Source: VBAS01 sp035318985
GTDB taxonomy: Bacteria; Bacteroidota; Bacteroidia; Chitinophagales; Chitinophagaceae
Length of the DNA: 64,000 nt
Assembly (NCBI GenBank): GCA_035318985.1
Contig: DATHDP010000062.1
Span: 1 to 64,000 of the forward strand
Direction of reading: 5' to 3'
Shown here: one piece after another, positions 24,689 through 32,606 of the stretch
How the letters are laid out: every line of letters begins with the position of its first letter
How positions within the stretch are numbered: position 1 is the stretch's first letter
The notes under the pieces: generated by a model
Databases searched by the model: none
Seen by the model: only the letters and a program-made list of their open reading frames with translations
Told to the model about the DNA's origin: nothing
Translations under genes and position numbers: made by a program

Positions 24689-25768
24689 ATGATCATTAAC
24701 CGTCATAATTACGAAGAGTGCTTTATCCTTTACTGGGATAATGAACTTTCTGCGCCACAAAAACAGGCGGTTGAAAATTTTGTAAAAGAAAACCAGGACC
24801 TCCAGGAAGAATTCAATATCCTTGGCCAAACACATTTTATTCCTGATGACAATATTCAACTTGAGAAGAAAGAATTTTTGCTCAATAATTCATTTATAAA
24901 CATTACTAATTACGAAGAACAGCTTCTTAATTATATTGATGATGAGGTAACCGCTGATCAACGTAAAGAAATTGAAAGATTCGCTGGTCAATATTCCGCT
25001 GTTAAACAGGAGTTGACTTTACTGCAAAAAACAAAACTTCAACCAGAAGCAGAAGTTGTTTTTCCTGACAAATCAATTTTATACAGAAGAGAAGAGAAAG
25101 TTCGTGTGATAAGTATGACTTGGTTTAGAGTAGCCGTTGCTGCTGCAATCATACTCATTGCCGGGTTTGCAACTTTCAGATTGATCAATACTAATGGAGG
25201 TACTCCGCCAGTTGCTGTTATTGATAAATCAAAGAAACAATCATCTGACAAAACAACGAATCAACCAATAAGCAATCCTGCTGATCAAATTCCGCAAGAC
25301 ACAAAAGGCGATCTTGCAAAGACAGCTAAAAAATCAACAGAACAATCTAAAGATAAAAAAGGCGATGAAAGAAAGGTTGACGAAACAGTTGTTCCAAATT
25401 CTTTGATAGCTAAGCGGGAGAATAAAAATAATTTACCCGAAGAAAGCAAGAATGTTAATCAGCAACCAGACAACATGAATACAACAAGTGACGGTATTAT
25501 TGCTGAAGCCACTGTGGTTATAAAAAAGGATGATCGTACCGCACAAACAAATCAGTCTGAAGCAATCAACACTGATTTTCACAATCAAGATGTAACACTT
25601 AAAGAAACTCCTACGTTATACATACCAGAACAGGAAGAAAGAGAAAAAGGCGGCATCAAAGAATTCTTAAGAAAAACTACCCGGGTATTTGAGCGTCGCA
25701 CCAGAATTCAAACCACAACCGATGACAACAAACTGCTGCTTGGCGCTTTTGCAGTATCATTAAAATAA
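24689..25768 (+). CDS. Membrane anti-sigma factor with duplicated anti-sigma-like motif
   Basis: A 359-residue protein. The cytoplasmic part holds two related segments, NYEECFILYWDNELSAPQK near residue 4 and NYEEQLLNYIDDEVTADQR near 76, each in the style of anti-sigma N-terminal domains but without the HxxxCxxC zinc site. One transmembrane helix lies near 150-168 (VAVAAAIILIAGFATFRL). A long, polar, low-complexity periplasmic stretch rich in K, Q, N and T follows, ending in a basic segment (RRTRIQTTT). A TTG at 24671 overlapping the sigma stop is an alternative start. Position directly after the sigma gene supports the role. Confidence 0.8.
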   Translation: MIINRHNYEECFILYWDNELSAPQKQAVENFVKENQDLQEEFNILGQTHFIPDDNIQLEKKEFLLNNSFINITNYEEQLLNYIDDEVTADQRKEIERFAGQYSAVKQELTLLQKTKLQPEAEVVFPDKSILYRREEKVRVISMTWFRVAVAAAIILIAGFATFRLINTNGGTPPVAVIDKSKKQSSDKTTNQPISNPADQIPQDTKGDLAKTAKKSTEQSKDKKGDERKVDETVVPNSLIAKRENKNNLPEESKNVNQQPDNMNTTSDGIIAEATVVIKKDDRTAQTNQSEAINTDFHNQDVTLKETPTLYIPEQEEREKGGIKEFLRKTTRVFERRTRIQTTTDDNKLLLGAFAVSLK

Positions 25769-25794
25769 ATTTTAAACAGGAAAAACATTTTTGC

Positions 25795-26658
25795 ATGAAA
25801 AGTATTTTACTCGTATGCGTAGCAGCTTGTCTATTCAGCACAGCTTTTGCCCAAAACGATACAACCGGAAAAAAAGTAACAGACACCACTATTAAGAAAG
25901 AAACAAATGACACGATTCGCATCGGTGGCATGATCATTATCAAAAAACCAGGAACCGAAGATCGTGAGATCAAAACCGAAGATCATTATACCGTGCATAT
26001 TCCCAAGAGAAGAAAGCCTGAGAATTTAACAACCAATTGGTGGATCATAGATGTTGGTTTTTCAGGCTTTAATGATAAAACAGTATATGGAATTGGAACA
26101 CCTGCGGATGAATTTGCTCCCAAAAGCACCGAAGACTGGTTTGATATTAAGAGCGGCAAATCAAGGAATATAAATATTTGGTTCTTTATGCAACGACTGA
26201 ACATGATCAAACATGTTGTGAACCTTAAATATGGTCTTGGCCTTGAATTGAATAATTATTTCTTTGATGACGAAACCATACGCTTTCATAAAAACCCAAC
26301 AGTGGTAGTAAAGGATGATGCACTCAAAGGAGCAAAAAAGAATAAACTGGCCGCTGATTACCTGACAGTGCCGCTGATGGTGAATTTTAATTTTACCCCG
26401 GAAAGGAGAAATGGTTTTGGTTTCAGTTTCGGTATGAGTGCCGGGTATTTATATAGTGCAAGACAAAAAGTAAAATTTTCGGACGATAAAGTAAAAGTTC
26501 ATAACGATTTTGACCTGCAAGACTGGAAATTGTCTTATGTAGGTGAGATAAACCTGGGACTTGTAAAGCTATATGGCAGTTATGCATTTCAAAGCATGTG
26601 GGAAAGAGGTCTTGATCAGATACCTTTTAATGCAGGTATAAGACTCAGCAACTGGTAA
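25795..26658 (+). CDS. Outer-membrane beta-barrel protein
   Basis: A 287-residue exported protein; the signal peptide ends FAQND (about residue 19). After a Thr/Lys-rich linker the sequence has alternating amphipathic strands such as HVVNLKYGLGLELNNY, GFGFSFGMSAGYLY and LGLVKLYGSYAFQSM, with a terminal strand PFNAGIRLSNW. This fits a small PorT-like barrel. It is the third gene of the sigma/anti-sigma operon (26-base gap) and may be the output or the sensed component. No enzymatic motif is present. Confidence 0.8.
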   Translation: MKSILLVCVAACLFSTAFAQNDTTGKKVTDTTIKKETNDTIRIGGMIIIKKPGTEDREIKTEDHYTVHIPKRRKPENLTTNWWIIDVGFSGFNDKTVYGIGTPADEFAPKSTEDWFDIKSGKSRNINIWFFMQRLNMIKHVVNLKYGLGLELNNYFFDDETIRFHKNPTVVVKDDALKGAKKNKLAADYLTVPLMVNFNFTPERRNGFGFSFGMSAGYLYSARQKVKFSDDKVKVHNDFDLQDWKLSYVGEINLGLVKLYGSYAFQSMWERGLDQIPFNAGIRLSNW

Positions 26659-26682
26659 GAGTTCTTTAATTTCTCATGATAT

Positions 26683-26713
26683 AACCACCCCGATTTTATC
26701 GGGGTGGTTTTTT
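26683..26713 (+). terminator. Rho-independent terminator ending the sigma-factor operon
   Basis: AACCACCCCGAT (26683-26694) and ATCGGGGTGGTT (26698-26709) form a perfect 12-bp stem with a TTT loop, followed by T residues. Confidence 0.92.
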
Positions 26714-26925
26714 ATTCACAGAAAAAATAATAAGTAAGTTCTCCCGTTTACTCACAGTCGTTTACCATATTTTTCCAAAAAAAATTCATGGTAATTTCCA
26801 GTTTGAAGCTCGCAGGAAATTCTGTTCTTTTGTAAACGTATCGTTAAAAGATATCCACCCACCGTAATAAAAGACTACGGCACGTCGTTTGAAAAACATT
26901 CCCGGACTATTGGAGGACAACGTAT

Positions 26926-27480
26926 ATGAAAACTTTTTGGGTGCTCGCTTCATTCATCGCAGGTAGCAGCGTTATTGCTACGCATAATTATACTGACAAT
27001 AATCCCGACAAGAACCGCAGCAAAAGTTCTGCACCAGTGGGTATGGTGTACATCATCATCGACAAATCAGATTATGAGTTGAGTCTGTATGATGAGCAGG
27101 GTTGGTATGCCACTTACCCGGTAGTGTTTGGCAATAGTTCTCTGTCCGATAAAAAAATGGAAGGAGATAAAAATACTCCGGAAGGAACATTTCATATAGC
27201 CTCAAAACGTGTTCACGATAAATGGCACCGTTTTATGGCGTTGGATTATCCAACAAAAGAGAGTTGGGAAAAATTTAACCAACGAAAAACAAGAGGAGAA
27301 ATTCCTGCATCAGCAAAAATCGGCGGAAGCATCGGCATTCACGGTACCTGGCCTCATGAAGATTTCCAGATCGATCGTTATAAAAACTGGACGATGGGCT
27401 GTATCTCAATGAAAAATGAAGACGTGGAAGACTTGTATAAATATGTACCCATCGGAACTAAAATTATTATTCGTCGCTAA
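26926..27480 (+). CDS. L,D-transpeptidase (YkuD family), exported
   Basis: A 184-residue protein with an N-terminal hydrophobic signal (FWVLASFIAGSSVIA). The YkuD fold begins with YIIIDKSDYELSLYD. The catalytic triad region is intact: IHGTW with H139 and G140, and MGCISM with the nucleophile C159. The preceding DKNTPEGTFHIASK is the usual substrate-flap region. Such enzymes make 3-3 peptidoglycan crosslinks or attach proteins to peptidoglycan in the periplasm. No PG-binding domain is present. It overlaps the convergent hydrolase gene by four bases at their 3' ends. Confidence 0.92.
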   Translation: MKTFWVLASFIAGSSVIATHNYTDNNPDKNRSKSSAPVGMVYIIIDKSDYELSLYDEQGWYATYPVVFGNSSLSDKKMEGDKNTPEGTFHIASKRVHDKWHRFMALDYPTKESWEKFNQRKTRGEIPASAKIGGSIGIHGTWPHEDFQIDRYKNWTMGCISMKNEDVEDLYKYVPIGTKIIIRR

Positions 27481-28451
27481 TTACCATCTAAAAAACCCGT
27501 CACCGCTTTATCCCATTGCAATTGATTGAAGGCTTTTAAGGGACCATGTCCAGCCCCATCATATATTTCCAGTTTCTTTTTTGGAGAACTGATCGAGGTA
27601 AAGATCCTTTCAGTTTCTTCTTTCATAACATAATCATCATTAGTTCCCCATTGAAGCAAGACAGGACAGGTTATACTTTTCACATAGTGGGATGTTTTAT
27701 GACCATAACCCCAATAACCTTGTTCGAGGCCTGTCCAAAAAGTAACAAAAAAACCAAATGGCTCACCCGGAAATCCACTGATCCTTGCTCTTGCCCTTAA
27801 ATGATCCTGCAACCTGTCAAATGGCATTTCAAGAATTATTTTTTGCGGTTTTAAATCATATTGCCAGATCGCTTTAGTAATAATAACAGCACCTAAAGAC
27901 ATTCCCCACAATACAATATTCTTTTCACCTTTTTTTGAAACATCATCATAAGCCAACTTTACTTCTTCCGATTCATTGTATCCAATACTATTAGTGATGC
28001 CTTCGCTATTTCCATGAGCCCTAATATCTACAAGCATTGTATTGTAGCCAAAGGAATTAAATTCAAGAGCCTCTCCCAACACATTTCCTTTATTTGAACC
28101 TAGTCCATGAAATAAAATAACTGTACCCTTTGCTGAATCAGCCTTCATATACCAGGCTTCCAGCTTTTTTCCATTGGCCATAGTTAATAGAACTGTGTCA
28201 TACGGAGAGATTGGATAATATTGAATAAGCGATTTTGCTAATTTTTTTCCTGTCATCAATCGCCATGTACGCAGAAGTGGTTTGCCTTGAGAAGGCTGTT
28301 GATCTCTTGTTTTATCATCATCATAATAATGCGTGAACTTGTATGCGTGAAATGCTGCACTAATGTTGATTAGTATCAACTGAGCAAGCAACACATTGCC
28401 GATCCATTTGAGTATACTTACACTCTTTCTACTAACTTTTTTGTCTTTCAT
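27477..28451 (-). CDS. Alpha/beta hydrolase, membrane-anchored
   Basis: A 324-residue serine hydrolase. The oxyanion block is FHGLGSNKGN near 114-123, and the nucleophile elbow is GMSLG with S185. The acid is probably in GTNDDYV and the histidine in GAGHGPL near the C-terminus. A single hydrophobic segment at about 17-36 (IGNVLLAQLILINISAAF) would anchor it to the inner membrane with the catalytic domain outside. It resembles the YqkD/BEM46 group. The substrate, likely an ester or acyl lipid, is unknown. Confidence 0.85.
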   Translation of the reverse strand: MKDKKVSRKSVSILKWIGNVLLAQLILINISAAFHAYKFTHYYDDDKTRDQQPSQGKPLLRTWRLMTGKKLAKSLIQYYPISPYDTVLLTMANGKKLEAWYMKADSAKGTVILFHGLGSNKGNVLGEALEFNSFGYNTMLVDIRAHGNSEGITNSIGYNESEEVKLAYDDVSKKGEKNIVLWGMSLGAVIITKAIWQYDLKPQKIILEMPFDRLQDHLRARARISGFPGEPFGFFVTFWTGLEQGYWGYGHKTSHYVKSITCPVLLQWGTNDDYVMKEETERIFTSISSPKKKLEIYDGAGHGPLKAFNQLQWDKAVTGFLDGN

Positions 28452-28627
28452 AGATTGGAAGCTGAATCAAGAATCAATTCAAAAATAGATTTTCATTTTA
28501 GAAAACCTTAATTAACTGTGGATATTTTCTTGATAGCTTTTCAAATATAAAACGCGAATGAATATGTTTGAGGATTAAATTCGCTGACAGTATTACTTAC
28601 TACCCTTCAACATATTTCGAAAAACCT

Positions 28628-28654
28628 TTTAAAGCAGCTGACCCGGCTGCTTTA
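28628..28654 (-). terminator. Probable terminator after acetyl-CoA synthetase
   Basis: AAAGCAGC (28631-28638) pairs with GCTGCTTT (28646-28653) across a 7-base loop. On the minus strand the tail is TTTAAAAGGTTTTT, an imperfect U tract, so termination may be partial. Confidence 0.6.
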
Positions 28655-28658
28655 TTTC

Positions 28659-30596
28659 TTATAACCTGTTATTTTTTATTTCATCAACAACGGCAGGATC
28701 AAGTAAAGTTGTAATATCCCCAAGATTAGAAACATCTCCTTCTGCTATCTTTCTTAAAATACGTCGCATGATCTTTCCGCTTCTTGTTTTTGGTAACCCG
28801 GCAACAAATTGAATTTTATCGGGCTTTGCAATGGGACCAATTACTCTTGTCACAGTTTGTAAAATATCCTGACGTCTCATATTTTCATCACCATGTTTGC
28901 CATTATAAATTACGTAAGCATAAATCCCCTGCCCTTTTATGTCATGAGGATAACCAACTACTGCACTTTCCACAACGCCGGCATGTGTATCGATCGCATT
29001 TTCAACTTCTGCAGTTCCAATACGATGACCACTTACATTTAATACATCATCCACTCTACCTATTATCCGGTAAAAACCATTTTCATCTTTCAATGCACCG
29101 TCACCAGTGAAATATAAATTTTCATAGGTGGCAAAATAATTTTTCCGGCATCTTTCATGGTCTCCATAAGTAGTTCTTATGATACCGGGCCAGGGTGCTT
29201 TAATGCAAAGATTTCCTTTTAGGAAACCATGCTCATCTTTTTCAGTTGCCTCTTTTCCATTTTCATCAACCAATACAGGTTGAACACCTGGCATCGGCAA
29301 AGTTGCCCATGATGGTTTTGCTGGCGTCACTCCAGCCAGGTTTGAAATAAGGCAAGCTCCTGTTTCTGTTTGCCACCAGGTATCTACTATCGGGCATCTG
29401 TGCTTACCGATATGCTCATCATACCAATGCCATGCTTCTTCATTAATAGGTTCACCAACAGTTCCTAAAATTTTTAATGATGAAAGATCTTTCCCTTTTA
29501 ATGGTTCCAAACCAAATCCCATTAAACTTCTTAATGCCGTTGGTGCTGTATAAATAATATTGACTTTGTGTTTATCAACTATATCCCAGAAACGTCCTGC
29601 ATCAGGGTAAGTTGGAATTCCTTCAAACATCACTGATGTAGCACCAGCGGCTAGTGGTCCATAAATAATATAGCTGTGCCCCGTTACCCATCCGATATCA
29701 GCCGTACAAAAATGAATAATGCCGGGTTGGTATTGAAATACATTTACAAAAGTGTAAGTGGTCCAGATCATATAGCCGGCGCAAGTATGCACCACACCTT
29801 TTGGTTTGCCTGTACTTCCGGATGTATATAAAATAAATAATGGATCTTCTGCATCCATTTCTTCTGCAGGGAAAGAAACAACTCCGTCTTTCTCCACTTG
29901 CGTTTCCGCGTGGTCCATTTCATCTTCCCACCACAAATCTCTTCCCTTGATCATCGAAACAGGAGTTCTTGTTCTTGTATAAACAATTACCTTTTTTATT
30001 TTTTTATTTCCGATCAATGCATCATCGATCACACTTTTTAGAGGAATATCTTTTCCGCCACGATATGCTCCGTCACATGTAATGATATATTCGGCTTGTG
30101 CATCTTCTAACCTGTCTGCAATGCTTTGTGCGCTAAATCCGCCAAAGATCACACTATGTATTGCGCCAATCCTTGCACATCCTAATACAGCATATACAAG
30201 CTCTGGCACCATGCCCATATAAATACAAACACGATCTCCCTTTTTCACTCCATTATTCTTCAGCATCTGCGCAACCTGGCAAACTCTTTTATGCAAACGA
30301 TTATAGGTGACCACTCTCACTCTATCATTTGGATCATTCGGTTCCCAGATAAAGGCCGACTTTTCTCCCATCGTTTTTAAATGCCTATCGATACAATTTT
30401 CTGTGATATTAAGCTTACCGCCCTGGAACCATTTTACATTTGGTTCTTTAAAATTCCATTCTAAAACCTTGTCCCACTTTTTTCGCCATTGAAAATTTTC
30501 TGCCACAGATGCCCAGAACTCCTCAGGCCGTTCTACACTGTCACGATAAGCTTTTTCATATTGCTCCTGGGACTTTATTTGAAATGGATATGACAT
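28659..30596 (-). CDS. acs: Acetyl-CoA synthetase
   Basis: A 645-residue AMP-forming acetate-CoA ligase. The P-loop YTSGSTGKPKG lies near 260, with DTWWQTETG near 405-413 for the acetate pocket tryptophan region. The hinge is GRVDDVLNVSGHRIGT and the C-terminal regulatory lysine sits in KTRSGKIMRR. Length and motifs match Acs rather than propionyl-CoA or medium-chain ligases. It activates acetate in the cytosol, and the lysine is a known acetylation target in the family. The ATG at 30614 would add six residues (MPKRIA); the ATG at 30596 matches the usual MSYPF start. It is divergent from the sensor kinase. Confidence 0.95.
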   Translation of the reverse strand: MSYPFQIKSQEQYEKAYRDSVERPEEFWASVAENFQWRKKWDKVLEWNFKEPNVKWFQGGKLNITENCIDRHLKTMGEKSAFIWEPNDPNDRVRVVTYNRLHKRVCQVAQMLKNNGVKKGDRVCIYMGMVPELVYAVLGCARIGAIHSVIFGGFSAQSIADRLEDAQAEYIITCDGAYRGGKDIPLKSVIDDALIGNKKIKKVIVYTRTRTPVSMIKGRDLWWEDEMDHAETQVEKDGVVSFPAEEMDAEDPLFILYTSGSTGKPKGVVHTCAGYMIWTTYTFVNVFQYQPGIIHFCTADIGWVTGHSYIIYGPLAAGATSVMFEGIPTYPDAGRFWDIVDKHKVNIIYTAPTALRSLMGFGLEPLKGKDLSSLKILGTVGEPINEEAWHWYDEHIGKHRCPIVDTWWQTETGACLISNLAGVTPAKPSWATLPMPGVQPVLVDENGKEATEKDEHGFLKGNLCIKAPWPGIIRTTYGDHERCRKNYFATYENLYFTGDGALKDENGFYRIIGRVDDVLNVSGHRIGTAEVENAIDTHAGVVESAVVGYPHDIKGQGIYAYVIYNGKHGDENMRRQDILQTVTRVIGPIAKPDKIQFVAGLPKTRSGKIMRRILRKIAEGDVSNLGDITTLLDPAVVDEIKNNRL

Positions 30597-30731
30597 AGCA
30601 ATTCTTTTGGGCATTAAATGTACGAAACATGATCCTTTCTAAATATTATGCTCGTTTATTAAAAGTACTTTCTTTATAAAATCTTTATACGAGGCTCGTG
30701 TATTTTAATGTATCCCTTATACTTTAAACTC

Positions 30732-30739
30732 TAATTTTG
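30732..30739 (+). promoter_or_regulatory. Candidate -7 element for the kinase-regulator-Kup operon
   Basis: TAATTTTG matches TAnnTTTG and ends 18 bases before the sensor kinase ATG at 30758. No good -33 box is visible. Confidence 0.4.
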
Positions 30740-30757
30740 GTTTTGAATTAATCATGT

Positions 30758-31897
30758 ATGTCCGCTTTTCCTTTAAATAAATTATCCCGGTCAAAGCAAA
30801 TAGCATTCAGTCTTATTTTGGTCATTGTCGTTTCAGGTATTTGCTATGCCTTCAACTATATTATTGATTATAAAATAGTGGCCTTTATACTGCTGCTTAC
30901 CGTTTCATTTCTTGCAGTCGTATTTGATCTTTTACCGGTATTGCTGGCTGCCATTGTAAGTGCCCTGATCTGGAATTATTTTTTCATCGAACCTAGGCAC
31001 ACTTTTATGATCCATTCGGTGGAGGATACAGTTTTATTAAGCATGTATTTTTTAGTGGCTACGATCAATGGAATACTGACCTATCGTATGAGGCGTATTG
31101 AAAAGCAAGCCATGGAAAAAGAAGAGAAAGCAAAAACAATTAAACTTTACAATACTTTATTCAACACTCTTTCTCATGAATTAAAAACTCCGATCGCAAC
31201 TATTATTGCCGCAACTGACAACCTGAAAGAGAATACAAAAAACTTAACAGTAGAAAATAAGGAAGAATTAATAAGTGAAATATCTGTTGCTTCTCTACGA
31301 TTGAATCAGCAAGTAGGCAACCTGCTGAATATGTCAAGACTTGAATCAGGAAACATGACATTGAAGAAGGATTGGTGCGATATTAATGAACTGATCTATT
31401 CAGTTGTAAACAGGCTGGAAGAAAATCTCCGGCATCACCACGTTCATATTTCTATTGAAAAAAATATACCGTTTTACAAATTAGATTACGTATTAATTGA
31501 ACAAGTAATTTATAATCTGCTTTACAATGCCTCTATTTATACTCCCGAGCATTCTGATATTTTTATTTCTGCAAAAAATAACAGTGATAAAACATTTGTA
31601 TTAGCTCCTTCAAAAAAAGAAAAAAGCGAACTGGCATCAGAGATAAATTCACTTGTGATACAAGTAGAAGACCGGGGTGCTGGTTTTCCTGAAGATGAAC
31701 TTGAAAAAGTTTTTGACAGGTTTTATCGCTTACAAAACACAAAAACCGGTGGTACTGGTCTTGGTTTATCGATCGTAAAAGGATTTGTCGAAGCACATGA
31801 TGGTAAGGTATTTCTTGAAAATGTTCCGCATGGCGCCAGGTTTACCATTGAAATCCCTGCAGAGGTTTCTTTTATAAACAATTTAAAAAATGAGTAG
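30758..31897 (+). CDS. KdpD-type sensor histidine kinase without KdpD N-terminal domains
   Basis: A 379-residue kinase. Four hydrophobic helices between about 15 and 106 (DUF4118-type, with the typical WNYFFIEPRHTF loop) match the membrane block of KdpD. The kinase core follows, with H140 in LSHELKTP, N-box NLLYNAS, G1 DRGAGFP and G2 TGGTGLGLS. The N-terminal KdpD and universal-stress-protein domains are absent. The gene overlaps its response regulator by eight bases, and the third gene is a Kup potassium transporter, not kdpFABC. Potassium or turgor sensing is inferred from the family and from Kup. Confidence 0.88.
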   Translation: MSAFPLNKLSRSKQIAFSLILVIVVSGICYAFNYIIDYKIVAFILLLTVSFLAVVFDLLPVLLAAIVSALIWNYFFIEPRHTFMIHSVEDTVLLSMYFLVATINGILTYRMRRIEKQAMEKEEKAKTIKLYNTLFNTLSHELKTPIATIIAATDNLKENTKNLTVENKEELISEISVASLRLNQQVGNLLNMSRLESGNMTLKKDWCDINELIYSVVNRLEENLRHHHVHISIEKNIPFYKLDYVLIEQVIYNLLYNASIYTPEHSDIFISAKNNSDKTFVLAPSKKEKSELASEINSLVIQVEDRGAGFPEDELEKVFDRFYRLQNTKTGGTGLGLSIVKGFVEAHDGKVFLENVPHGARFTIEIPAEVSFINNLKNE

Positions 31898-32582
31898 CGA
31901 GAATACCATACTGATAATAGATGATGAATTGCAAATGCGGCGTTTGCTCGAGATCACACTCGAAAGCAATGGCTACAATATTATCGAAGCTGTTAATGGA
32001 AAAGAGGGGATCAATCTTGCTGCAAGTCATCAACCTTCATTGATCATTCTTGATCTTGGGTTGCCCGACGGATCAGGTCATTTAGTTTTAAAACAATTAA
32101 GAGAATGGTTTACAAATCCAATAATAATTCTTTCTGTACAAAGCAGTGAAGAAGATATTGTAACAGCTCTTGATAATGGCGCTAATGATTTTTTGATAAA
32201 GCCATTTCGTACCGGGGAATTACTGGCAAGAATTCGTTCTGCGCTACGAAGTATTGATAATTCTGAAGAAAATGATTCGGTTTTCAATGCCGGCGAATTG
32301 CAAATTGATTTTGTAGCAAGAACAGTAAAAAAGAAAGATGAATTAATAAAGTTAACCGTCACCGAATACAAGCTGATAAGCCTTTTTGTACAACAGGCAG
32401 GAAAAGTATTGACACATCAATATCTGCTTCGTGAAATATGGGGGCCTGGATATATTAATCAATCACAATACTTACGGGTATTTGTAGCACAACTAAGAAA
32501 AAAAATTGAAGACGATCCGAACAGGCCGGTTTTAATTATAACTGAACCGGGTGTCGGTTATCGCTTCACGGCACAGGACTAA
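31890..32582 (+). CDS. KdpE-type OmpR-family response regulator
   Basis: A 230-residue two-domain regulator. The receiver has acidic residues DD at 11-12, phospho-acceptor D55 in LDLGLPDG, and K104 in IKPF. The C-terminal winged helix (about 130-228) includes LTVTEYKLISLFV and the recognition region around YLRVFVAQLRKKIE, ending EPGVGYRF as in OmpR/PhoB members. KdpE-like features include the QMRRLLEI segment after the acidic pocket. It starts inside the kinase gene and is followed 24 bases later by kup, its likely target. Confidence 0.93.
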   Translation: MSSENTILIIDDELQMRRLLEITLESNGYNIIEAVNGKEGINLAASHQPSLIILDLGLPDGSGHLVLKQLREWFTNPIIILSVQSSEEDIVTALDNGANDFLIKPFRTGELLARIRSALRSIDNSEENDSVFNAGELQIDFVARTVKKKDELIKLTVTEYKLISLFVQQAGKVLTHQYLLREIWGPGYINQSQYLRVFVAQLRKKIEDDPNRPVLIITEPGVGYRFTAQD

Positions 32583-32606
32583 TCATTGACTATAAAATTT
32601 TTAAAA

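Noticed and set aside
28452..28658. Possible small gene between the hydrolase and acs
   Set aside because: No frame with a signal, domain or start-stop pattern was found; it holds a hairpin and AT-rich sequence.
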